Shown here in pieces: positions 1 through 6,323 of a DNA stretch of 6,652 nt. The notes under the pieces were generated by a model. The model made no database searches. It was not told the DNA's origin and was given only the letters and a program-made list of their open reading frames with translations. This DNA comes from Candidatus Peregrinibacteria bacterium RIFCSPLOWO2_01_FULL_39_12 (GTDB lineage: Bacteria; Patescibacteriota; Gracilibacteria; UBA1369; LOWO2-01-FULL-3). Each line of letters starts with the position of its first letter. Positions within the stretch are counted from its first letter, which is position 1. Position numbers and translations under genes: made by a program. Location of the stretch: NCBI GenBank assembly GCA_001787455.1, contig MFXA01000053.1, forward strand, positions 11,735 through 18,386. Direction: 5' to 3'.

Positions 1-1175
1 ATTCCGGTTTTTTCTGTGATTTCATTTAAATTTCTTAACTCACGATCCGCCCAAATACTTTTTGAAAGAATTTCTTGTGAAAATTTAATGGCATCCTGCA
101 CGTTGCCGCCGTGCGCACTTGAACCGCTAGCATCTTTAAACCCCGCTTTATAATGGCTTGATTCGGTAAAACCTTTCGGCATTAGTACACACTTCCCTAA
201 AGAGGTTTTAACACAGCCGTACATAATCTCCGACAATCTTTGCTGGTCTTCAAAACGCACTTCCAATTTTCGCGGATGAACATTTACATCAACCAAAGCC
301 GGATCAATTTTAATATTGATCATAAACACGGGCTTTTTATCTTCCATCAGCAGAGAGTGATAAGCGGACTTAATTATATTTGCCAAAAGAAAATTCTGAA
401 CACATCGTCCGTTTACAAAAAAATACTGATGTTGGCTTGTAGCTCGGCTAAGTAAAGGCTTCCCGATAAAGCCGTCTATCGAAAATTCACTCCCGCCATA
501 AAATATGGGAATCATTGCGTCGGCGGTTGATTTGCCGAAAATATCGGAAATTCTTGAAATAAAATTGGTTGTTTTCGGTAAATCAAAAATAATTTTTTCA
601 TTATGAGCCAACTTAAATGAAATATTAGGATTTGCCAAAGCCAAGCTTGAAACAAGAGAGCTGATATGGCTTAATTCGGTACTGTCCTGCTTTAAATATT
701 TTTGTCTTACGGGGGTGTTAAAAAACAAATTAAACACTTCCACCTGTGTGCCCGGGCTCATTCCAGCATCTTTAACCATTAAGATTTCACCGCCGTTTAC
801 GTCAATTTGGCTTCCAGAAACCTCAGTCTTTTTGCGGCTTTTTATGGTGAGTTTTGATATTGAGACAATGCTTGGAAGAGCTTCGCCGCGGAATCCCATT
901 GTTTTAATTTTCCATAAATCCGCTTCTTCGCAGATTTTGCTTGTAGCATGTCTTTCAATCGAAAGTTCAAGATCTTCGCGCAGCATGCCGCATCCGTTAT
1001 CACTCACTTTTATAAAAGTTTTTCCGCCGTTTTTTACCTCTATAATAATATTGTCAGCCCCTGCATCTATGCTGTTTTCCACAAGTTCTTTTACTACACT
1101 TCCGGGTCTTTCAATAACTTCGCCTGCCGCAATTTGGTTGATTAGATTTTCTGATAAAATTTTTATTGAGGCCAT
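1..1175 (-). CDS. mutL: DNA mismatch repair protein MutL, N-terminal 391 codons (C-terminus off left edge)
   Basis: MutL is the GHKL-family ATPase that links mismatch recognition by MutS to strand incision and removal. The frame is open from an ATG at 1175 to the window edge. Seen in order: ATPase motif I, QIAAGEVIERP then KELVENSIDAGA (residues 14-40), with general-base Glu30 and Mg-binding Asn34; motif II DNGCGM (59-64); motif III GFRGEAL (94-100); GTQVEVFNLFFNTPVRQKYL marking the end of the ATPase domain; the transducer-domain VNGR; and VDVNVHPRKLEVRF with the conserved lysine. Residues after about 350 look like the start of the variable linker. The dimerisation/endonuclease domain lies outside the window, so it cannot be said whether this MutL carries the DQHA-type nuclease motif. 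It starts 10 bases after the mutS stop with no Shine-Dalgarno sequence, so it is probably co-transcribed and perhaps translationally coupled. Identity is very secure. Confidence 0.97.
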   Translation of the reverse strand, partial: MASIKILSENLINQIAAGEVIERPGSVVKELVENSIDAGADNIIIEVKNGGKTFIKVSDNGCGMLREDLELSIERHATSKICEEADLWKIKTMGFRGEALPSIVSISKLTIKSRKKTEVSGSQIDVNGGEILMVKDAGMSPGTQVEVFNLFFNTPVRQKYLKQDSTELSHISSLVSSLALANPNISFKLAHNEKIIFDLPKTTNFISRISDIFGKSTADAMIPIFYGGSEFSIDGFIGKPLLSRATSQHQYFFVNGRCVQNFLLANIIKSAYHSLLMEDKKPVFMINIKIDPALVDVNVHPRKLEVRFEDQQRLSEIMYGCVKTSLGKCVLMPKGFTESSHYKAGFKDASGSSAHGGNVQDAIKFSQEILSKSIWADRELRNLNEITEKTG

Positions 1176-1185
1176 TTTATTGATT

Positions 1186-3702
1186 TTAAAATTTTTGTAT
1201 CGCTTGCAAAGGAGTCATATCGCCATCACGAGAGGCAATTTTCCCATGTTCGCGATTTCCACCATTTCCAAATAAATCAATTTGATCTGGATTTACACGG
1301 TCTTTTTTTATGTGCCTGTTTTCCAATTCTTTAAGAACACCCCTCGCCCTGCTTACAACATTTACGGGCAATCCCGCCAATTTTGCGACTTCAATTCCAT
1401 AACTTTTATCTACGCCTCCATCTACAACTTTATATAAAAACACAACTCCCTCACTTTCGTTTTCCTTTACAGCCACACTTAAATTTACCGCATTGGGAAG
1501 CTTTTCCGCCAATTCAATCAACTCGTGATAATGAGTCGCGAACAAAGTTTTTGCCTTCACGCTATCATGCACAAATTCCATTATCGCCCACGCAATACTT
1601 ACTCCGTCATAAGTGGAAGTGCCGCGTCCGACTTCATCAAAAATAATCAAACTTTTATCAGTCGCTTGATTAAGAATAAAAGCCGCCTCATTCATTTCAA
1701 CCATAAAAGTGCTTTCCCCGGCTGTTAAATTATCGTTTGCTCCTACACGCGTAAAAATTCTATCAACAAGCCCAAGCTTACAACTTCCAGCCGGCACATA
1801 ACTGCCTATTTGAGCCATCAAAACAATCAAGGCGACCTGTCTCAGATAAGTGGATTTTCCTCCCATATTCGGTCCGGTAATAAGCAAAAATCGCTTGTCA
1901 TTATCAAATACGCAGTCATTCGGCACAAAATCCCCGGAAAAAGTAAGTTGTTCGATTACAGGATGCCTGCCGTTTTTAATTTCCAGCACGCCCTCATCTA
2001 AAATCTTAGGCTTACAGTAATTATTTTTCATAGCGGTATAAGCAAGTGCGGCCAACACATCCAATTCCGCAATCACGCGCGCATTCGTTTGAATTTTTAT
2101 TATCTCTTTGACCACTTCAATTCGCACGCCATAAAACAATTCATATTCCAGCTCTTTAATTTTTGCTTCCGCATTTAAAACTTTTTCCTCATATTCTTTC
2201 AGTTCCGGAGTAATAAAACGCTCGGCATTAACCAAGGTTTGTTTACGAATATAATCTTCAGGGACACTGCCTAAATTAGTCTTACTTATTTCAATATAAT
2301 ATCCAAAAACACTATTAAATCTGATTTTTAAAGAATTGATACCAGTCCGCGCGATTTCTTTTTTCTGCAAATCCGTAATAAAAGTTTTTCCTTCCGTGCT
2401 TATCGACAATAATTCATCCAATTCTTGATTGTAGCCATTTTTTATCATTCCTCCTTCACGCACAATCAAAGGCGGTTCTTCGACAATCGCTCTCTCTATC
2501 AACGCGACCAAATTCTCCAGCCCATCAAGCTGCTTATCATAGTCACTAAAGACATTACCAATCAAATTTTTTAATGCGGGAATTATTTTTAAAGATTCTT
2601 GCATCGCAATTAAATCACGCGCATTTCCGGTTCCCAAACTTAGCCGGCTCAAAAGTCGCTCGATATCAAAAATTTTACCCAAAGTTTCCCTTACATCCCT
2701 AAGTAAACTGGAATTTCCAACAAAAATCTCCACATTATTCAAACGTTGCTCAATCACCGACTTGTTTAAAAGGGGATGAATAAGCCAATTTTTCAATAAT
2801 CTTCCGCCCATTGCACTCACGGTTTGATCCAAAACGGAAATAAGGCTGCCATCTCGCCCTCCATCCTTCCCTGCATAAAAAAGTTCAAGATTTTTAATAA
2901 GAGCCTGATCCATCGGCATAAATTCCGAAATTTTGTAGTACGATATTTTTTGAATATGTTTTAGATCAGTTTTTTGTGTTTCACGTAAATATTCAAACAG
3001 CATGCCGGAAGATGAAATCGCCAATTTCTTGTTATCCAAGCCAAATCCTTGAAGCGACTTCACCTGAAAATAGTTTTTAAGATCGCTTTCCGGCTCTTTA
3101 AAATAATCATAAGGAAAAACATGCAGGTATTTAACTTTTGCAAATATCAGATTTAAAACTTTGTCATCCAGCAACCCGCTATCCAAAATACATTCTGTGG
3201 GGGAAATTCTCATCATCTCCGATTCCAGATTTTTATAACTGTTAATTTCGGTAACTTTAAATTCGCCTGTAGTGACATCGGAATAGGCAAATCCAAAAGA
3301 GTCGCCGTTTTTCACAACACAGCTGACGTAATTATTGGCTTTTTGTTCGAGAATATTTTCGTCAAAAGTAGTCCCGGGAGTAACAACGCGCATAACTTCC
3401 CGCTCAACAATTCCTTTGCCGTCAGGCTCGGTCATTTGATCGCAAATTGCAATTTTTTTCCCTGCGCGAGTTAATTTCGCAAGATAGTTATCAACCGCAT
3501 GATAAGGAATTCCGCACATAGGAGCGTTATTATCTGTCCCTTTATTTCTGGAAGTTAAAGTGATTTGCAAAATTTTGGAAGCCTCAATTGCATCTTCAAA
3601 AAACATCTCATAAAAATCCCCAAGCCTGTACATCAAGATACAGTCTTTATACTTTTCTTTTATCTGTTTATACTGCGCCATCATCGGCGTTAGTCTAATC
3701 AT
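1186..3702 (-). CDS. mutS: DNA mismatch repair protein MutS (complete, 838 aa)
   Basis: MutS is the mismatch sensor of DNA repair, a dimeric ATPase clamp. The N-terminus (LTPMMAQY) followed by GDFYEMF carries the mismatch-wedging Phe30-Tyr31-Glu32, which marks a true MutS1 rather than MutS2. Domain I continues through CGIPYHAV (63-70). Connector, lever and clamp domains fill roughly 120-560, with FGYYIEI at 466-472. The ATPase domain has NGRHPVIE (577-584), Walker A GPNMGGKS (610-617), the TAGESTF signature region (660-666), Walker B LIIFDE (Asp689, Glu690) followed by GRGTSTYDG, and the switch histidine in FATHYHEL (His724). A helix-turn-helix dimer region follows (DKSYGIEVAKLAGLP, 765-779). 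The tail holds a clamp-binding motif and ends TPLQAIQKF. Length is close to the usual ~850. The ATG at 3702 gives the normal N-terminus. Only a weak GAG precedes it. First gene of a mutS-mutL operon. Confidence 0.99.
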   Translation of the reverse strand: MIRLTPMMAQYKQIKEKYKDCILMYRLGDFYEMFFEDAIEASKILQITLTSRNKGTDNNAPMCGIPYHAVDNYLAKLTRAGKKIAICDQMTEPDGKGIVEREVMRVVTPGTTFDENILEQKANNYVSCVVKNGDSFGFAYSDVTTGEFKVTEINSYKNLESEMMRISPTECILDSGLLDDKVLNLIFAKVKYLHVFPYDYFKEPESDLKNYFQVKSLQGFGLDNKKLAISSSGMLFEYLRETQKTDLKHIQKISYYKISEFMPMDQALIKNLELFYAGKDGGRDGSLISVLDQTVSAMGGRLLKNWLIHPLLNKSVIEQRLNNVEIFVGNSSLLRDVRETLGKIFDIERLLSRLSLGTGNARDLIAMQESLKIIPALKNLIGNVFSDYDKQLDGLENLVALIERAIVEEPPLIVREGGMIKNGYNQELDELLSISTEGKTFITDLQKKEIARTGINSLKIRFNSVFGYYIEISKTNLGSVPEDYIRKQTLVNAERFITPELKEYEEKVLNAEAKIKELEYELFYGVRIEVVKEIIKIQTNARVIAELDVLAALAYTAMKNNYCKPKILDEGVLEIKNGRHPVIEQLTFSGDFVPNDCVFDNDKRFLLITGPNMGGKSTYLRQVALIVLMAQIGSYVPAGSCKLGLVDRIFTRVGANDNLTAGESTFMVEMNEAAFILNQATDKSLIIFDEVGRGTSTYDGVSIAWAIMEFVHDSVKAKTLFATHYHELIELAEKLPNAVNLSVAVKENESEGVVFLYKVVDGGVDKSYGIEVAKLAGLPVNVVSRARGVLKELENRHIKKDRVNPDQIDLFGNGGNREHGKIASRDGDMTPLQAIQKF
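1270..1284 (-). other. Putative beta sliding-clamp-binding motif of MutS (QIDLF)
   Basis: Residues 807-811 of MutS read QIDLF, followed by glycine, in the poorly conserved tail after the ATPase/dimerisation domain. This matches the known bacterial clamp-binding consensus QxxLF / QLxLF, and MutS proteins commonly carry it at this place. It would tether MutS to the replication clamp DnaN. Seen: the motif and its position. Known: the consensus. Inferred: binding. Confidence 0.75.
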
Positions 3703-3732
3703 TACTCAATATTTAAAACTCTTTGGAGCACA

Positions 3733-3760
3733 ATTCTAACATAATTTCTCAAGTAAACAA
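3733..3760 (-). promoter_or_regulatory. Probable extended -10 promoter of mutS-mutL
   Basis: Read on the minus strand, TAGAAT (3733-3738) is a five-of-six match to the -10 hexamer and is directly preceded by TGT, an extended -10 element. A weak -35 candidate, TTGTTT (3755-3760, three of six), lies 16 bases upstream. Transcription would begin near 3726, giving a leader of about 25 bases before the mutS ATG at 3702. It stands back-to-back with the promoter of the divergent gene; the two -35 boxes are 9 bases apart. Inferred from sequence only. Confidence 0.5.
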
Positions 3761-3769
3761 ATCGTCCTA

Positions 3770-3797
3770 TTGACTGTGTATTTTTTCGTATTATAAT
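3770..3797 (+). promoter_or_regulatory. Near-consensus sigma70-type promoter of the orphan gene
   Basis: TTGACT (3770-3775, five of six to the -35 consensus) and a perfect TATAAT (3792-3797) are separated by 16 bases. This is the best promoter-like signal in the window. Transcription is expected at about 3804, only about 13 bases before the ATG at 3817, so the mRNA would be nearly leaderless. No Shine-Dalgarno sequence lies in that gap. Confidence 0.72.
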
Positions 3798-3816
3798 CTT
3801 CCCCTAATAAACTAAC

Positions 3817-4662
3817 ATGGCATTAGCAGATATATTTGAATCAGGAAGAAGGCAAGAAGAGCTTTGCCAACATATAGACAACCTTTATCAGAATGCTCGT
3901 AGAGGAATTTTTATAGGTTCACACGGGCAAGATTTTAGAACAGAAATTAAATATGGATCGGGATCAAACCTGTTATTACAGGCTAACGGGCGTAAATCAC
4001 TTCTTAGTGAGTGGATGGAAATACGTAAACTTACATTTGATCAACTTCAATGGTGTTTGGACAATCCAGAAAAAGCACCTCCTCTTCCGGAAAGTTTAGA
4101 AACTGAATTGGCAGATATTCAAATGTTAAAAGAAGTAATGGTAAGAAAAAGAACTATTATGGATGTTAGTATAAATCCTGTATTTAAGTATCCGCATATA
4201 ATGTTTGAATTTAGTCTTAAGGGAAAAGTTTATGTCTCTTTATGGTTGAGAATAGGAAGAACTGGATTAAATAATGGAAACTGCTTCATCATTATTGATG
4301 AAATGCAGGGAGCAAAAACAGAGAAAGATTATTACGGGAGATTAGAAAAAAGAATCGGAATACACCCCTTTAGTTTAGCAATTTTATCTTTAATACAAGC
4401 TGTACAACAATTAAGAAATCATCAATGGAAAATTGTCAGGGATTACGGAATTGGATTTTTTCCAAAATTAACTGCTGAAATATATTTTGATAGTAATGAG
4501 GCTATAGATCCTTCTACCGGAAAACCTTTAAGTATCGGAGTAGATAATAAAAATGCATGGGAAGGATACAGTGTAACAAGAAGTCCACTTTATGGATTGA
4601 AAGAAGAAAATAAAACTATAAGAAAAGAATCAAGAAAACTCGCTGGGGCAGAGGAAATTTAA
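3817..4662 (+). CDS. Uncharacterised 281-aa protein, divergent from mutS
   Basis: I do not recognise this protein. It is predicted soluble and cytoplasmic: no signal peptide, no membrane segment, no obvious nucleotide-binding or metal motif. The N-terminal 120 residues look mostly helical and include a proline-rich patch (KAPPLPESL, 87-95). A strand-rich core follows (about 127-161), ending CFIIIDEMQGA. After a charged stretch (DYYGRLEKRIG) comes a helix beginning HPFSLAIL and running to about 200. The tail (261-280) is highly charged. An aligned strand, (I/L)QG, short charged helix, G-x-x-P and long helix faintly recalls the layout of the DUF535/VirK family, but that is a guess from pattern memory. 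It is the only plus-strand gene here. Its 18 arginines are 13 AGA, 2 AGG and 3 CGT, unlike the mixed CGN use in mutS, hinting at separate origin. A dedicated promoter, the start spacing and the length support a real gene. Confidence 0.85.
   Translation: MALADIFESGRRQEELCQHIDNLYQNARRGIFIGSHGQDFRTEIKYGSGSNLLLQANGRKSLLSEWMEIRKLTFDQLQWCLDNPEKAPPLPESLETELADIQMLKEVMVRKRTIMDVSINPVFKYPHIMFEFSLKGKVYVSLWLRIGRTGLNNGNCFIIIDEMQGAKTEKDYYGRLEKRIGIHPFSLAILSLIQAVQQLRNHQWKIVRDYGIGFFPKLTAEIYFDSNEAIDPSTGKPLSIGVDNKNAWEGYSVTRSPLYGLKEENKTIRKESRKLAGAEEI
4632..4653 (-). terminator. Possible terminator downstream of the 551-aa cysteine-rich gene
   Basis: On the minus strand, a short hairpin (4639-4653: CTC/GAG, a bulged T, then GC/GC around a CCCA loop) begins 6 bases after the gene's stop and is followed by TTTTCTT (4632-4638). 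The stem is weak and bulged. It lies within the last codons of the convergent orphan gene. Confidence 0.3.
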
Positions 4663-6314
4663 TAAACTGTTTCAAGGTAACACTTCTCGCAACAGACGCG
4701 CAGCGAAGCGGAGTGTCCATTTACTGTGTCCGGCTTATAAGCCGTTTTTATCTCCACTCCACATTTTCCGCACTTTCTGTCGAAAAGTTCGTATGGAAGC
4801 CTTTTGGCTAATCGGGCTTTATGCCTTTCTATAAAATGCTTTCTTGGGATGGGGAGCTTCATTAAGCGATAAAATTTAAGTTCTGCCGGAGTGATTTTAT
4901 AATTTCTTCCGCTTATTTCACATGACAAAATTTCATTGCAAATACTGTCGGGAACATCTTTAATATCAACAGGAGGGACGTAAGAAGTGGGCTGAAATTC
5001 CGATTTATCTTCATCTCTAAAGCGGTAACCTCTTTTTAATACTTCTTCCTTGGTAAATGGAAAATAATCGTAAGCGACACTCTCATTATACGCAAATGGG
5101 GAAATATTTACGGGAAAAAATTCGCCGAATTCGCCTCCTTCTTTCATCATCGCCACCAATCTGTCTTTTAATTCAAAATACTCATCTTTTGAATATTGTT
5201 TATTTAAGATGCAATACTCCCTGTTTTTTATCGCCACGCATCCGAAACAGTGTTTACAGTTTGTAACATAATCGCAGTACCAAATGTCATGACAACCGTA
5301 AGGAAAAGCGCAAAACAGCGCAGTATGATTCCTATAATTCCCCAAATATTCGTAACACAATTCATTTTCCTCGGTGTAATTCATATCATAGCAATCTTTA
5401 TTATCAACTGTTTGGATGTTATAGTTACAATCCTCATTTCGGCTTATGGAAAAACAATCGGAACAATTTTTACAGTTAAAAATATAATTGCCGGTCACAT
5501 TTTCACAGTTCAAAGCCATCATTGCCTGCCGTGGAGATTTTAATTTCAGTTCCTCCAGTTTTTTTTCGGTTTCAAGAACTTTCGCCTCATCGCAAAACGA
5601 AAATCCCGCCATGGATTTATCATAATCGACTTTTGAATATTGCTGATTGAAAATACAATATTGTTTTTTTCTTAATGCCGCACAGCCGAAACAATTGCGG
5701 CATCCTTTTAAATCATAAGAAAAATAAGTATCACTGCATTCATAACAATCCTGAAGATAAGCGCAGTGATAAAGACTTTCCCCATCAATACATTCGTAGC
5801 AAAATTCAGATTTTCTTATCAAAAAACAATCAACACAGCTTTTTGAATAATAAGGATTTCCGTACATGCAGTCTTCTATAAAAATTGAACCGAAACATAA
5901 GTAGGAATTTTTTACATCGCCCACATAATTGCAAAAATCGGCATTTTCAGCGTTGGTGAAAACGGCAAGAGCGGGGCGCGGAACGCTTTTTTGCAGTTCA
6001 TGAAATTGTTCAAAAAAAGGCTTGTTAAAATCTATGGCAATCCCATAATTCATCGGATCCCATTTGTCGCTTAACCACTCGTCTTTTGTGTAAACTGGGC
6101 AGGCGGAATCGCCGTGATAAGCTGAAATTATATTATCTCCCGAAAAAGAAGATTTTCTTCTGTATAGATTTCTTTCGTTTCTTATAGCCATCCTTCTTCG
6201 CACACGTTCGCGCGGGCAAAGTGTAGGTTCCGGAACACCTAACTTTTTGTAAAAAGCCATGTCCTTATCACTAATCTCAAATTGAACGCCGCTTACTAGA
6301 CAGGTTTTTATCAT
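4659..6314 (-). CDS. Cysteine-rich protein with terminal zinc-ribbon-like modules and a duplicated central region (551 aa)
   Basis: The function is unknown. I recall similar proteins as uncharacterised zinc-ribbon proteins in CPR bacteria. It has 39 cysteines in 551 residues and no signal peptide or membrane segment. The N-terminal module (1-86) has Cys5, FYKK, Cys33, RNERNLYRR and WLSDKWDP, but it lacks the second cysteine of each expected CxxC pair, so zinc binding there is doubtful. PFFEQFHEL and VPRP follow (99-114). The central region (about 126-380) is rich in Cys, Tyr and Asp. It has two halves, each ending in a C-x2-C-FGC element followed by YCI and QYSK. A linker (400-450) contains YDYFPFTKEEVLKRGY. 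The C-terminal module (461-551) repeats the N-terminal plan with an intact ribbon (Cys515-x2-Cys518 and Cys542-x2-Cys545). The ATG lies 9 bases after the upstream gene's stop with no Shine-Dalgarno sequence, suggesting one operon. Metal binding or nucleic-acid or protein contact is plausible but unproven. Confidence 0.9.
   Translation of the reverse strand: MIKTCLVSGVQFEISDKDMAFYKKLGVPEPTLCPRERVRRRMAIRNERNLYRRKSSFSGDNIISAYHGDSACPVYTKDEWLSDKWDPMNYGIAIDFNKPFFEQFHELQKSVPRPALAVFTNAENADFCNYVGDVKNSYLCFGSIFIEDCMYGNPYYSKSCVDCFLIRKSEFCYECIDGESLYHCAYLQDCYECSDTYFSYDLKGCRNCFGCAALRKKQYCIFNQQYSKVDYDKSMAGFSFCDEAKVLETEKKLEELKLKSPRQAMMALNCENVTGNYIFNCKNCSDCFSISRNEDCNYNIQTVDNKDCYDMNYTEENELCYEYLGNYRNHTALFCAFPYGCHDIWYCDYVTNCKHCFGCVAIKNREYCILNKQYSKDEYFELKDRLVAMMKEGGEFGEFFPVNISPFAYNESVAYDYFPFTKEEVLKRGYRFRDEDKSEFQPTSYVPPVDIKDVPDSICNEILSCEISGRNYKITPAELKFYRLMKLPIPRKHFIERHKARLAKRLPYELFDRKCGKCGVEIKTAYKPDTVNGHSASLRVCCEKCYLETVY
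4731..4749 (+). terminator. Probable intrinsic terminator of the orphan gene, inside the convergent gene
   Basis: The perfect 14-base palindrome CGGCTTATAAGCCG (4731-4744) can fold as a 5-bp stem (four G-C pairs) with a TATA loop. It is followed at once by TTTTT (4745-4749) on the plus strand. It lies 68 bases past the orphan's stop and inside coding sequence of the minus-strand cysteine-rich gene (about residues 524-529). On the minus strand no T-run follows, so it would act in one direction only. The stem is short. Confidence 0.5.
5178..5261 (-). repeat. Second copy of an internal 28-residue protein repeat
   Basis: This codes for residues 352-379 of the 551-aa protein (NCKHCFGCVAI through EYCILNKQYSKDEY). 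It aligns without gaps to residues 204-231, 148 residues earlier, with 15 of 28 identities counted by hand, including all four cysteines spaced 3, 3 and 9 apart. Confidence 0.85.
5622..5705 (-). repeat. First copy of the internal 28-residue protein repeat
   Basis: This codes for residues 204-231 of the 551-aa protein (GCRNCFGCAAL through QYCIFNQQYSKVDY). It pairs with the copy at residues 352-379. Both copies close one half of the cysteine-rich centre and are followed by a helical, lysine/glutamate-rich stretch, so the duplicated unit is probably a whole half-domain of about 148 residues rather than 28 residues alone. Confidence 0.85.
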
Positions 6315-6323
6315 GAGTAAATT

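Noticed and set aside
895..915. Proline after the MutL GFRGEAL motif, where alanine is usual
   Set aside because: The position after the motif is variable in the family and the catalytic residues are intact, so it is not a sign of inactivation.
715..1275. A 186-codon open frame on the plus strand opposite mutL
   Set aside because: It is antisense to well-conserved MutL ATPase motifs, and its translation is low-complexity Ser/Ile/Leu/Phe-rich sequence typical of a shadow frame.
3703..3816. A small RNA or tRNA in the divergent intergenic region
   Set aside because: The 114 bases are largely accounted for by two promoters and short leaders, and no cloverleaf or stable hairpin is visible.
5250..5543. 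A 97-codon plus-strand frame inside the cysteine-rich gene, together with other short plus-strand frames at 240-455, 1383-2001, 5057-5266 and 5675-5881
   Set aside because: All are antisense to genes with strong family motifs or internal protein repeats, and none has a promoter or ribosome-binding signal of its own.
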